In this document: positions 1 to 7,585 of the stretch, one piece after another
Position numbering within the stretch: position 1 is the first letter of the stretch
How the letters are laid out: the number at the start of each line of letters is the position of its first letter
Source of the DNA: JBCDKH01 sp964388485
GTDB taxonomy: Bacteria; Planctomycetota; Phycisphaerae; Tepidisphaerales; Tepidisphaeraceae
NCBI GenBank assembly: GCA_964388485.1
Contig: CAYMAS010000005.1
Span: forward strand, 1 to 64,000
Reading direction: 5' to 3'
Length of the DNA stretch: 64,000 nucleotides
Position numbers and translations under genes: made by a program
The notes under the pieces: model-generated
The model's database searches: none
What the model was told of the DNA's origin: nothing
What the model saw: only the letters and a program-made list of their open reading frames with translations

Positions 1-113
1 TCGTCCACGTCATGATCGACGGCCGCATCGTCAAAACCGGCGGCCCGGAGCTGGCGGATCATCTCGAAGCCGAGGGGTACGAGGAGTTCGAGCGTGAAGT
101 CGCAACGGCTTGA
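1..113 (+). CDS. sufC: SufC, Fe-S cluster assembly ATPase (3' end only)
   Basis: The window opens inside a gene; the frame beginning at base 3 is open to a TGA at 111-113 and gives about 36 C-terminal residues (VHVMIDGRIVKTGG...). The VHV(M/L)..GRIVK(T/S)G stretch followed by an acidic helix ending near E-GY matches the end of SufC, the ABC-type ATPase of the SufBCD scaffold that builds Fe-S clusters in the cytoplasm. The Walker motifs lie outside the window. The rest of a suf operon would be expected to the left. The call rests on a short tail, so another ABC ATPase is possible but less likely. Confidence 0.72.
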   Translation, partial: VHVMIDGRIVKTGGPELADHLEAEGYEEFEREVATA

Positions 114-370
114 ACGTCTCTGACCAGGCGGCTCCAGAGGCGGCCGAGGACGATCCAGCCGGATCCTTGGTCGCTTCACAGACTTCGCGATCAACGGCAG
201 CGGCACCATTCGAGAGAAGGCTCGCGATCGCCTCATTCGCCCGTGACCCTTTCGTTCGCTGGGAAGTGAGGGGCGTGTCTCGGCAGTGGGTTGATGGAAA
301 TGGTGATGAGGTAGAACGACCTTGCCGGCCCGTCTATTGACCTTTCTGTCGAGTGTTCGAGCTTCGGAGA

Positions 371-875
371 CCGGCGTGCGGACTTGGAAGACCGGTGCTC
401 GTCCGTTAACGTCAGGGACGGAGCCAATCGAGATGGGTCGGGGAAGGTGTCTCGCCCCATCGGGAGCGTCGACAACCGGTGGGGGAAGTCTCCGGGCCGG
501 TTGATGGATCTTCCGGACCGGTATCGGAAGTCTCTCGACCGGTCGAGAAGGTTTCTGCACCGGTTAAGGAACTTTCTCTACCGGTGCAGAAACCTTCTCT
601 ACCGGTGCAGGAAGTTTCTTTACCGGTGCAGGAAGTTTCTTCACCGGTGCAAGGACTTTCTTTACCGGTTGGGAAAACTTCTATACCGGTCGGGGAAGTT
701 TCTGTACCGGTCGGGGAAGTTTCTGTACCGGTCGGGGAAGTTTCTATACCGGTAGATTTTGTGCGTTTCGAGGTTCAGAGCGGTCTTCGTCGGTTCCTAC
801 GGGCGGCGATCGTGTCCGATAGGGCGAGCGGAGTGTCCGATAGGGCGAGCGGAGGGTCTGATAGGTGGCGGGGCG
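371..875 (+). repeat. 21-bp tandem repeat array (two successive unit types, one register)
   Basis: CCGGT occurs fourteen times at exactly 21-bp steps: 476, 497, 518, 539, 560, 581, 602, 623, 644, 665, 686, 707, 728 and 749. Two decayed upstream units (CCGG at 371 and 392) lie in the same register. A second unit type (GTGTCCGATAGGG...) begins at 812 and 833 with a degenerate copy at 854, and 812 is again an exact multiple of 21 from 476. The best units read PVGEVSV or PVQEVSL in the forward frame. The repeats are visibly less GC-rich than the flanking genes. No other annotation explains 114-1163. Confidence 0.9.
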
Positions 876-892
876 GAGTAATGACCGTGTAG
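410..892 (+). CDS. Possible heptapeptide-repeat protein (doubtful)
   Basis: The forward frame is open from after a TAA at 407-409 to a TAG at 890-892; a GTG at 479 could start a 137-residue protein. It consists of fourteen heptads of the form P-V-x-E-V-S-x, then about 40 unrelated residues, then VSDRASG heptads. Since 21 is a multiple of 3, a tandem array stays open in any frame lacking a stop in its unit, and the next frame (LYRCRKF repeats) is also open, so openness is weak evidence. For coding: the PV codon pair varies at third positions (GTG, GTT, GTC, GTA). Against: no clear ribosome site, no signal peptide and no recognised family. Confidence 0.2.
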   Translation, partial: RQGRSQSRWVGEGVSPHRERRQPVGEVSGPVDGSSGPVSEVSRPVEKVSAPVKELSLPVQKPSLPVQEVSLPVQEVSSPVQGLSLPVGKTSIPVGEVSVPVGEVSVPVGEVSIPVDFVRFEVQSGLRRFLRAAIVSDRASGVSDRASGGSDRWRGGVMTV

Positions 893-1163
893 GGGAGGTG
901 TGCGCTGAACGGTTCGCATGCATCGGCGGCGGGTTCATGGCGGGGCACCATGCGCGACGTGTCGCGTGGGATCGATGGCGTTGAAGACCCGTTGCGTCCG
1001 AGTCGCGACAGCGGCAGCGTTGGGCGAAGCGGTATTATCGGGACCAACAGCGAGACGAGTGGACTGTCGGGCTTGCCATCGTCGGCAGGGGCGTTTTTGT
1101 CGGACCTCGGCAGATCGGCGGGCTGGAGCGAGTTGCGTCGCGTCTGCCCGTGGCACTTTTGTC
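893..1163. other. Gene-free stretch after the 21-bp array
   Basis: I see no supported gene, RNA or clear repeat between the array and the 3' end of the LuxR-type gene. Open frames here have the composition of random GC-rich DNA. Confidence 0.5.
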
Positions 1164-1994
1164 CTACGCCTCGGGTCGGTCGCCGCCGTCGCCGGTCATG
1201 AAGCGGCGGAGCAGTTCGGGCCGGCCGCTGACGTCGAAGTGGGCGTACAGGTCGCGGATGTACGTCCGCACCGTGTGGACGCTCAAGCTCAACGATTGCG
1301 CGATCTCCTTCGGCACCCGGCCGTCGATCAGGAGCGTCAACACCGTCTGCAAACGCGGCGGCAGGGGCGTGATGCCGCTGCCGTCTTCGGCCGGCACCGC
1401 GTCGTCGGCGTGCAGCCAGGCGACCTCGGTGAAGACGATGTGCGCGATCCTCGCCTCCCGCGCCGTCCACGTCTCGCGCCCCTCGTCACGGTGCAGGCCG
1501 AGCATCGACAGCGTGTCGGGATGGCTCGGGATCGGGTGACAGCAGAAGAGTTGGGTGCTGGATCGCATCCGCCGGGCGGCCTCGGACAGGGCGCATTGCT
1601 GCTGCCACCAGTCGGCGCTCGTGACCTGCTCCATCGTCCGCGTCCAAGGCAGGCCCGGCTGCTCACTGATGAGTTGGCCGACGGCGCGGTTGAAGTCGTT
1701 GTCAGGCGTCTGGTACGACCACTCGCTGATGGCCGCGAACTCGGCTTCGCTCCAGTTGTGCAGGAGCGACAAGGCAGCGATGCCGTCGGGGTCGAAGCGG
1801 GTGACGTTCCACATGAAACGGTCGGCACCGATCAGGTCGGCCAGCCCTTCGACGAGGCGACGCTTCTGCCCCGGCAGGCCGCCGTCGGCGCGCGCGGCGT
1901 GACTCACCAGCCGCACGATCGCCCGCACGTCGGACTCGTCGACCAGGCTCTTGTTTGCGTCGGCTGCTACATCCACAGCGTCACATCCTGCCAC
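1164..1994 (-). CDS. LuxR-family transcriptional regulator
   Basis: A 276-residue protein with a C-terminal LuxR-type helix-turn-helix at about residues 208-270: PLPPRLQTVLTLLIDG, then KEIAQSLSLSVHTVRTYIRDLY, a typical GerE-like recognition helix. The N-terminal 200 residues have no receiver-domain phosphorylation pattern and are not a family I can name; they contain several Trp and a paired Cys and may be a sensory domain. The start is GTG at 1994; later GTG codons are possible. The gene is divergent from the PEP-CTERM gene at 2242, across a 247-bp gap that probably holds promoters for both, so it could control that gene. This regulatory link is inference from position. Confidence 0.85.
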   Translation of the reverse strand: MAGCDAVDVAADANKSLVDESDVRAIVRLVSHAARADGGLPGQKRRLVEGLADLIGADRFMWNVTRFDPDGIAALSLLHNWSEAEFAAISEWSYQTPDNDFNRAVGQLISEQPGLPWTRTMEQVTSADWWQQQCALSEAARRMRSSTQLFCCHPIPSHPDTLSMLGLHRDEGRETWTAREARIAHIVFTEVAWLHADDAVPAEDGSGITPLPPRLQTVLTLLIDGRVPKEIAQSLSLSVHTVRTYIRDLYAHFDVSGRPELLRRFMTGDGGDRPEA

Positions 1995-2241
1995 GCCTCG
2001 GCAAGAAGCTCAAACCCGCGGCCGCAAGAGTTCGGAAAGAACGAGCCTCGTTCCCGTCCGCATCGCCCCCCACGCCACCCACCACCCTCCCAACATTGGG
2101 GTATGGCAACCTGCTTGACCGCAGCAGGAGCAGCAGTATCTTGCCACGGCGGCCTCTTCGAGCGGGCCCGCCGATGAGCGTCGCGGCCGGGCAGCGGGGA
2201 CAACGCCGTCTTCGCCTTCACAACATCAACGGGGAGAAACC
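1995..2241. promoter_or_regulatory. Divergent intergenic region between the LuxR-type gene and the HAF-repeat gene
   Basis: This 247-bp gap separates two head-to-head genes and must carry the start signals of both. The purine run ggggag at 2231-2236 lies 5 bases before the GTG at 2242 and is a good ribosome site for the right-hand gene. I could not pick convincing -35/-10 pairs. Confidence 0.4.
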
Positions 2242-3444
2242 GTGACCAACCGACTCGATTGCCGCCTCGCCAGAGGCCTGACGACCCTCGCGACCGTCGC
2301 CTGCCTGGTGGCCTCGCCGTTCCTGCCCGCCGCCTCGGCCGGGACGCTGGGCTTGCAGTTCTACGCCGTCCGCCTTCAGCCGCCGGCGGGGGCAAGTGGT
2401 TCGGAGACGTTCGGCTTCGGTAACGCCGCGTCAGCCGGCGGATTTGCGGCGGGTCACGCGGAGGTTTCCGGTCTGGACGATCGTGCCGTCCGCTGGGACG
2501 CGGCAGGGCAAGCCACACGTTTGAAGGACGTGGCCGGGCAATCAACGATCCGGAGCTATGCATTCGGCGTCAATGGCGACGGAACTGTAGCGGGATTTGC
2601 TCAGCTACAGGGCGGCGGCAGCAGGGCCGTCCGTTGGGATGCGATGGGCAATGCAAGTTTGCTTGACGCGTTGCCGACGCAGACGGGACCTAGCTACGCC
2701 CTCGGCGTCGCTGGAAGCGAAGTGGCAGTTGGCTACGGCGGATTTGTCGATGGCAGCCATGCCATCCAGTGGGACGCCGCGGGCAGTGCCGTACGTCTCG
2801 GTCAATTGGCCGGACAGACGGCGACTAACAGCATTGCCTACAGCGTCGCCACCGACGGCACGGTGGCGGGTCGCCTTGATCGTCAAACCGTCGGCGGTCG
2901 CGCCGTCCGCTGGAGTGCCGCAGGCGATGTAACGCTTCTTGACGATGTGAGTGGTCAAACGACTACCTTCAGCGCCGCCAACAGTGCCGCCTCTGGAGGT
3001 GTTGTTGCTGGCAACGCAAGTCTCGCGGGATTGGGCACGCGTGCAATTCGATGGGACGCGGCGGGCGTCGCCACCCGCCTCGGCGACGTGGCGAACGAGA
3101 CGACGACCTTCAGCATCGCCTACGGCGTCGCCGGCGACGGCACGACAGCGGGCTTTGCGACGTTGGCGGGAGTCGGCGACCGGGCAGTTCTTTGGAACGC
3201 GGACGGCGACGCTACCTTGTTGCAGGACCTGCTCGGCCCCGCCTACGCCGGCTGGACGCTCACCGATGCCCGCGGCCTCGACTCCGACGGACAGTTCCTC
3301 CGCACCGTCGCCTCCGGCACCGACGCCCAGGGCAACAGCGGCCTCTTCCTCCTGACGGCCGTCGTTCCCGAACCGGTCTCCGCCCTCGGCGGGCTGTCGA
3401 TGCTGGGACTCGTCGCCCTCCGCCGCCGGGCCACATCCGCATAA
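2242..3444 (+). CDS. Secreted HAF-like repeat protein with PEP-CTERM tail
   Basis: A 400-residue exported protein. Residues 1-33 form a signal peptide ending in an Ala-rich cleavage site. The body holds about six copies of a 46-50 residue unit built around RAVRWDAAG...ATRL and the downstream GVxGDGTVAGF, resembling the HAF-type extracellular repeat. The last 27 residues are a PEP-CTERM sorting signal: VPEP, a hydrophobic helix and RRR. Such proteins are normally processed by an exosortase and displayed at the surface or in the matrix; no exosortase is in this window. The GTG start is favoured by a ggggag ribosome site. Ligand or role is unknown. Confidence 0.85.
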   Translation: MTNRLDCRLARGLTTLATVACLVASPFLPAASAGTLGLQFYAVRLQPPAGASGSETFGFGNAASAGGFAAGHAEVSGLDDRAVRWDAAGQATRLKDVAGQSTIRSYAFGVNGDGTVAGFAQLQGGGSRAVRWDAMGNASLLDALPTQTGPSYALGVAGSEVAVGYGGFVDGSHAIQWDAAGSAVRLGQLAGQTATNSIAYSVATDGTVAGRLDRQTVGGRAVRWSAAGDVTLLDDVSGQTTTFSAANSAASGGVVAGNASLAGLGTRAIRWDAAGVATRLGDVANETTTFSIAYGVAGDGTTAGFATLAGVGDRAVLWNADGDATLLQDLLGPAYAGWTLTDARGLDSDGQFLRTVASGTDAQGNSGLFLLTAVVPEPVSALGGLSMLGLVALRRRATSA

Positions 3445-3514
3445 GTCTTGCCTGCTAAGCAGCTTCATCTCCCGTCCGTACTTCGGGGTCACTTCAGCAA
3501 TGGGGATCATCTAG

Positions 3515-4612
3515 ATGACGAACCTTCGAATTCGGCCGTGCATTATCTTCCTTCTCCTCCTCGCAGCCTCGTCTGGTTGTGTGAGGACGGACGAAGGAGC
3601 CGTGCAATATGCTGTCGCTTACCCAGTTGGTGGGCTGGAGATGGACGGACCGCAGGGTAAGAAGCTTCTCCAGCTTTATCGGCCGGCTCAAGCTCCGCCG
3701 GCTGGCAACTTGCCGATCAAAAACGAATCAATCTCGCTTCACCTGACGAATCTGTTCGTAGCCGAGTACCACGAACTATGGAAACATCGCCCGGAAAGTT
3801 ACGGAACGCTGGACGGCGATGGGGAAATCGCGGTCATCGCGAAGGTCGGCTCCTCATACGACCAAGCCAATACCTTTGAACAAGCCAATGCCTCGTCGGG
3901 GAGGTTGATTTTCTTCTCGGACAACGTCTATCTGAAGAGCCGACTGAACGTGTTCAACGAACCGTTCTTCGGGCCGATCGCTTATCTTGGCGGCCCGATC
4001 CAGTTGGACCTACTGATCCTCGAAGTCGATGAAGAAGAACAAAAGCAATTGTTGTCCGTCCTTCGCGTTGCGGCGCAAGCCGGGAGTAAAGCTTATGCGC
4101 CAGCCGCGCCGGCATTGGCGATTCTTGAGCAGATCGGCACGGCTCTTCTGGATGCAGAGGGTGATGACATCGCGTTCCGTTTTCGAATGACGCTGGACCC
4201 GGAAAGGTCGAGCGAAGACTCACCGACAGGCTCCGGGTACGCTCCGCAGGTGGTTCCCGGGCACTACATCTTTCTGCGACGCCAAGATCGCGAAGATACA
4301 TTTGATTTCGAAGACCTTTGGTTTTCCCCGGAAGATTGCAAGTTGTATAGGGTGAACGAGGACGCGCGTGCTGAGTCGGAGAGGTTCGTAGAGCACCGGG
4401 AGGACACGTACGTCGTGGTAAGGATTCAGAGCGGGCTCAACGCTTCCACGCTCAACACGGAGCAGACACTCAGCACCTTTCTGAGTCTTCGTGGAACACG
4501 ACTATTCGGTGATCAGGCGGTGCGCGATTCGATCGCTCGGCTCATGAAGGCGGCGATGGACGATGGCGAAGAGACGCCAGACAGCACTTCGACGACTAAT
4601 CCCAAACCATAA
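3515..4612 (+). CDS. Putative lipoprotein of unknown function
   Basis: A 365-residue protein with a lipoprotein signal: hydrophobic stretch at residues 9-18 and a lipobox ending ASSGC, with Cys22 as the likely lipidated residue. The rest is soluble, acidic and shows no family I recognise; a central Ala-rich stretch (around residues 185-205) may be a helix. The gene is clearly less GC-rich than its neighbours (runs such as AAAAACGAATCAATC), which stands out between two PEP-CTERM genes and may indicate acquisition. The ATG at 3515 is chosen because it places the signal peptide at the N-terminus. It could act in the periplasm or outer membrane; function unknown. Confidence 0.75.
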   Translation: MTNLRIRPCIIFLLLLAASSGCVRTDEGAVQYAVAYPVGGLEMDGPQGKKLLQLYRPAQAPPAGNLPIKNESISLHLTNLFVAEYHELWKHRPESYGTLDGDGEIAVIAKVGSSYDQANTFEQANASSGRLIFFSDNVYLKSRLNVFNEPFFGPIAYLGGPIQLDLLILEVDEEEQKQLLSVLRVAAQAGSKAYAPAAPALAILEQIGTALLDAEGDDIAFRFRMTLDPERSSEDSPTGSGYAPQVVPGHYIFLRRQDREDTFDFEDLWFSPEDCKLYRVNEDARAESERFVEHREDTYVVVRIQSGLNASTLNTEQTLSTFLSLRGTRLFGDQAVRDSIARLMKAAMDDGEETPDSTSTTNPKP

Positions 4613-4649
4613 CAACTGCCTTGCAGGATCTTTCTCATACTCTACCACG

Positions 4650-5228
4650 ATGTTCGATATTCGCTCAATCAACGCCGGATTCTACATTCGTGGCCTCGTC
4701 GCGGCGTTGACAGCCTCGTTCGCCGTCACCGCACCATCCGTCGCCGCGTCCTTCACGCCAGGCGACCTGTTCCTCGGCGGTACGCAGATCACCAACGTTA
4801 CCGCCGGCGGCAACGTCGCCGGGCAGGCACCGCTCGTCACGCGGACCAACGGCGGCAACGGCGAGCAACTCGCCTTCAGCCACGATCTGTCTACGGCCTA
4901 CCTGAGCGTCTGTGGCGGCAGTGCCAATGTGGTCGCCGTCTCTGCCGATGGTTCGGTGCAGGACTTCGCGCGGGTAGGTACGAACAGCTGCGTAACCGGT
5001 CTCGTCATGACCCACAGCGGCCAGTTGCTGGCGTCGAACTGGTTTACGGGCCACATCTTCGACATCACGGCCGGCGGCGATTTCTCTGCGGCATCGCCGT
5101 TTGCCACAAATGCGCTTTCAAGTGGGAACGAGTCGGCCTTCGCCGCCGTTCCCACGGCCGTGCCTCGCCCGCAAGCGGTTGTTGGGGCTGCGCTATTGTT
5201 CCCGCTGATGGCATTGCGTCGGCGGTGA
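4650..5228 (+). CDS. Secreted protein with atypical PEP-CTERM-like tail
   Basis: A 192-residue protein starting at the ATG at 4650, which gives an N-terminal signal peptide (about residues 1-35, ending VAAS). The middle contains short beta-propeller-like stretches (LAFSHDLSTAYLSVCGG, LVMTHSGQLLASNWFTGHIF), suggesting part of an NHL/SMP-30-like fold. The C-terminus is a sorting-tail look-alike: VPTAVPRP, a hydrophobic helix, then LRRR, with PRP where PEP is usual. It follows the lipoprotein gene by 37 bp in the same direction. Upstream in-frame codons overlap that gene and lack a signal peptide, so they were not used. Confidence 0.7.
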   Translation: MFDIRSINAGFYIRGLVAALTASFAVTAPSVAASFTPGDLFLGGTQITNVTAGGNVAGQAPLVTRTNGGNGEQLAFSHDLSTAYLSVCGGSANVVAVSADGSVQDFARVGTNSCVTGLVMTHSGQLLASNWFTGHIFDITAGGDFSAASPFATNALSSGNESAFAAVPTAVPRPQAVVGAALLFPLMALRRR

Positions 5229-5562
5229 GCGGCTCGCCCGGGGGCGGGTAACGGGGACAGGAGCGGGAAACGGGTTCACATAAGAGGACATCGGGCTCTG
5301 ACTCAACCCTCGTCTCGCCACCTGCCGGCGCTGGATCAGGATGTAGATGAAGACCGGTTCCTGGTGGAAAGTGCGGCCTGTGCATGTTGGCTGGCCCGCG
5401 TTTGACCGGCCGATCAAGGGGTTGAGACAGAGCCGGACATCGTTCTTTTCGACTGGATCTGACATCACTCTCGCGCAGTGACATCGCGTACGGTTTGGGG
5501 AGACTCCGTACGGCACAAACGTACGCAGAAGGCCCCGCATTCGCATGTGAGGCCTCAGTCAG
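5229..5562. other. Gene-free stretch with a small hairpin
   Basis: No supported gene. A 7-bp perfect inverted repeat (CGTACGG at 5487-5493 and CCGTACG at 5506-5512, 12-base loop) lies downstream of the tRNA on the tRNA strand. A weaker AGGCC/GGCCT pairing lies nearer the tRNA 3' end and could be its terminator. Confidence 0.4.
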
Positions 5563-5651
5563 CGGAGAGGAGAGGATTCGAACCTCCGGTACGGTTTGAC
5601 CCGTACGACACTTTAGCAAAGTGTTGCCTTAAGCCACTCGGCCACCTCTCC
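5563..5651 (-). tRNA. tRNA-Ser (GCT anticodon)
   Basis: Read on the minus strand, the sequence folds as a class II tRNA of 89 bases. The 7-bp acceptor stem GGAGAGG/CCTCTCC is perfect and the discriminator is G. The D-arm reads GCCGAGTGG. The anticodon stem-loop is ACACTTTGCTAAAGTGT with GCT as anticodon, so it reads AGC/AGT. A long variable arm (GTACGGG...CCGTAC) is diagnostic for serine, and the T-loop is GGTTCGAATCC. CCA is not encoded. Confidence 0.96.
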
Positions 5652-5665
5652 GGGGTGGGGTCGAC

Positions 5666-5695
5666 ACTGTAGCCCCGTGGGGCTGTCGGAGGCAA
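5666..5695 (-). promoter_or_regulatory. Possible promoter of tRNA-Ser
   Basis: On the minus strand TTGCCT (5690-5695) and TACAGT (5666-5671) are separated by 18 bp, and the -10 ends 14 bases before the tRNA 5' end. Both hexamers are near-consensus for the housekeeping sigma factor. The spacer contains a GC palindrome that could instead be the 3' end of the ymdB-like transcript. Confidence 0.35.
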
Positions 5696-5711
5696 GCGAG
5701 GGAAAGACGGT

Positions 5712-6548
5712 TTACGCCCGCTTGTCGTCCATGTCGTAGGCGGCTTGGGTGCCGGGGAGGGGGCGTTCGAAGCGGTCGATGGCGGTCGCTTTGCCGGTGG
5801 TGGCATCGATGTCGCAGAGGACGCCGCAGAGGCGAACGTCGTTCGTGGCGACTTCGAAGTGTTTGGGGACCTGCTTGGCCATCCAGCTGAGGACGGCGTC
5901 CTTGCGGCGGCCGAGGACGGAGTCGTAGGGACCGCACATGCCGACGTCGGTGATGTAGCCGGTGTGACCGTTGAGAATTTTGGCGTCCGCGGTAGGGATG
6001 TGGGTGTGCGTGCCGAAGGCGAGGGACGTGCGGCCTGCGAGGTACCAGCCGATTGCTTGTTTCTCGCTCGTGGCCTCGGCGTGGATGTCGCAGACGATCA
6101 CCTTGACGTCCTTGGGCATCGTCGCGAGGACGCGGTCGATGGCTTCGAACGGATCGCCGGCGGGGAGGCTGCTCATGAAGAGGCGACCGCTGACGGCGAA
6201 GACGCCGACCTTGATTTCGCGGCCGTCGACGATGGCGGGGACGACGTGAAAGGGCTTGCCGTGGCCGCGGGTGCTGAGGTTGGCGGGACGCAAGATGCGG
6301 GCCGAGTCATCAAGGGTCTTGAGGATCTCGGCCCGCTTGTGGAAGTGGTCGCCGAGGGTGACGCAGCCGACGCCGGCTTCGCGGAGGGACTGAAAAATCT
6401 TGGGCGTGATGCCACTGCCGGCGGCGGCGTTCTCGCCGTTGGCGATGACGAAGTCGATGCCAAGTTCCTTGACCACGCCCGGCAGGAGCTGGATAACCGC
6501 CTGGCGTCCGGGGCGTCCGACGATGTCGCCGAGGGCGAGGATCTTCAT
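5712..6548 (-). CDS. YmdB-family metallophosphoesterase
   Basis: A 278-residue protein of the TIGR00282/YmdB family, cytoplasmic dinuclear metal phosphodiesterases that in Bacillus hydrolyse 2',3'-cyclic nucleotides and cAMP. Family landmarks are present in order: GDIVGRPGR at residues 7-15 (metal Asp), NGENAAAGSGIT near 37-48, LGDHFHKRAEI near 65-75, VCDIHAEATSEK near 150-162, and GTHTHIPTAD near 178-187. Length is typical. The ATG at 6548 immediately abuts an intergenic hairpin (6551-6642). The physiological substrate here is unknown. Confidence 0.9.
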   Translation of the reverse strand: MKILALGDIVGRPGRQAVIQLLPGVVKELGIDFVIANGENAAAGSGITPKIFQSLREAGVGCVTLGDHFHKRAEILKTLDDSARILRPANLSTRGHGKPFHVVPAIVDGREIKVGVFAVSGRLFMSSLPAGDPFEAIDRVLATMPKDVKVIVCDIHAEATSEKQAIGWYLAGRTSLAFGTHTHIPTADAKILNGHTGYITDVGMCGPYDSVLGRRKDAVLSWMAKQVPKHFEVATNDVRLCGVLCDIDATTGKATAIDRFERPLPGTQAAYDMDDKRA

Positions 6549-6550
6549 GG

Positions 6551-6642
6551 CAGAGGAAGCTAGGAGCTAGGAGCCAGGAGCTAGTCAGATCCGGATCGGT
6601 CTCTGGAACTAGCTACTAGCTACTAGCTCCTGGCTACCTCTG
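6551..6642. repeat. Heptad hairpin element A
   Basis: An imperfect inverted repeat of two 34-base arms (6551-6584 and 6609-6642) that match at 29 of 34 positions and end in CAGAGG and CCTCTG. Each arm is itself a tandem series of 7-bp units (GCTAGGA, GCTAGGA, GCCAGGA on the left; TACTAGC, TACTAGC, TCCTGGC on the right). It occupies nearly all of the gap between ymdB and the efp stop codon. Elements B, C and D share this architecture. Confidence 0.85.
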
Positions 6643-6647
6643 ATCTC

Positions 6648-7208
6648 CTATCTGCTCACCCGCTCGATGTACGACCCATCGTCCGTGTTGAACTTGATGC
6701 GGTCGCCGGGGTTGATGAACGGGGGCACCTTCACGACGCGGCCGGTTTCGGTGGTGGCGTCCTTGAGCTGGTTGGTGGCGGTGGCACCCTTGATGGCGGG
6801 GGGGGTGTCGGTGACGTCCTGCTCGACCTGCTTGGGCAGCTCGTAGCTGACCATGTTGGTGTCGTGGTAGAGCGCCTGCATCTGCGTGTTGGGCGTCAGG
6901 TAGAGGGCGTCGTCGCCGAGGACATCCTTGGGAATCGTCGGCTGGTCGTAGGTCTCGGTGTCCATGAAGACGAGGTTGTCGCCGTCGTCGTAGAGATACT
7001 CGACGGTGCGTCGGTCGAGGTTGACGGTCTCGATGTTGTCGGTGGCGCCGACGCGCTTGTCCTGAATGGTGCCTTTGCGGACGTCGCGCAGCTTGAACTG
7101 GACCTTGGCCCGCAGGTTGCCGGGCGTGTTGTGGTCGGCGTTGGTGACGACGTAGAGGGTGCCGTCGATGACGACGGCTTGACCGCGGCGGATGTCGCTG
7201 GCGCGCAT
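6648..7208 (-). CDS. efp: Elongation factor P
   Basis: A 186-residue protein with the three-domain EF-P layout: KOW-like N-domain with the tip loop at residues 27-33 (NTPGNLR), an OB domain with the EYLYDDGDNLVFMDTETYDQ-type stretch, and a C-terminal domain ending SYIERV. EF-P enters stalled ribosomes between P and E sites and promotes peptide bonds at polyproline. The position normally carrying a modified Lys or Arg (Lys34 in E. coli) is Asn31 here. The ATG at 7208 matches family length; an upstream extension would read through a hairpin. The gene is bracketed by heptad hairpins A and B. Confidence 0.95.
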   Translation of the reverse strand: MRASDIRRGQAVVIDGTLYVVTNADHNTPGNLRAKVQFKLRDVRKGTIQDKRVGATDNIETVNLDRRTVEYLYDDGDNLVFMDTETYDQPTIPKDVLGDDALYLTPNTQMQALYHDTNMVSYELPKQVEQDVTDTPPAIKGATATNQLKDATTETGRVVKVPPFINPGDRIKFNTDDGSYIERVSR

Positions 7209-7317
7209 GGGCTTTGCTACTTGATACTGGAGACTTGTGACTGGGGGACCGGGGGTCGGGACAGTAGCCGGCCTCCGATCCCAGTTACAAGTTACGAGTT
7301 CACAAGTTACCCTCGGC
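7209..7317. repeat. Heptad hairpin element B
   Basis: The gap between divergent efp and the gene at 7321 contains a left arm (about 7216-7245, units around ACTTGTG and ACTGGGG) and a right arm (about 7280-7311, CCAGTTA, CAAGTTA, CGAGTTC) that pair imperfectly; the inner ends ACTGGG/CCCAGT are perfect. Units repeat at 7 bp. The promoters of both flanking genes must lie in or across it. Confidence 0.75.
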
Positions 7318-7320
7318 TGC

Positions 7321-7575
7321 ATGCACCAGGTCAAGATCTTCAAGGGGCTCGAGAACGAGCCGATTCAGATGGAGAACCGTATCAACGAGTTTCTTCGCGA
7401 AACGAAGGCAAAGGTGGTGCAGATTACCGGGAACATCGCACCGCAGGGCGAGCGGCCGAACGCGGGGCAGGGGGTTGGTGTGGGTGGCGGATTGAGTGAC
7501 AGTTTCGTGCCGAGCGACGTGTTGATCGTGGTGTTGTACGAGGTCGACGACGGAGCCAATCGCGACGACGCCTAA
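7321..7575 (+). CDS. Small conserved-looking protein, function unknown
   Basis: An 84-residue protein starting with MHQVKIFKGLENEP. It is soluble and has a predicted helix (residues 16-32) followed by a strand (VVQITGNIAP), a Gly-rich loop and a hydrophobic strand DVLIVVLYEVDD. The pattern suggests a small alpha/beta fold, but I do not recognise the family. The ATG at 7321 lies 4 bp after hairpin B, so any ribosome site would be in the hairpin flank. The next gene starts 10 bp downstream and is probably co-transcribed. Confidence 0.6.
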   Translation: MHQVKIFKGLENEPIQMENRINEFLRETKAKVVQITGNIAPQGERPNAGQGVGVGGGLSDSFVPSDVLIVVLYEVDDGANRDDA

Positions 7576-7585
7576 GACTGCCGCC

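Noticed and set aside
466..762. CRISPR array as an explanation of the regular repeats
   Set aside because: Units are contiguous 21-mers with no unique spacers, and no cas gene is nearby.
918..2177. A 419-codon open frame on the plus strand
   Set aside because: It runs antisense to the LuxR-type gene, has no signal or domain, and shows shadow composition.
5671..5684. Terminator AGCCCCGTGGGGCT after the ymdB-like gene
   Set aside because: The loop would be two bases and there is no T-tract; it is mentioned only as part of the tRNA promoter region.
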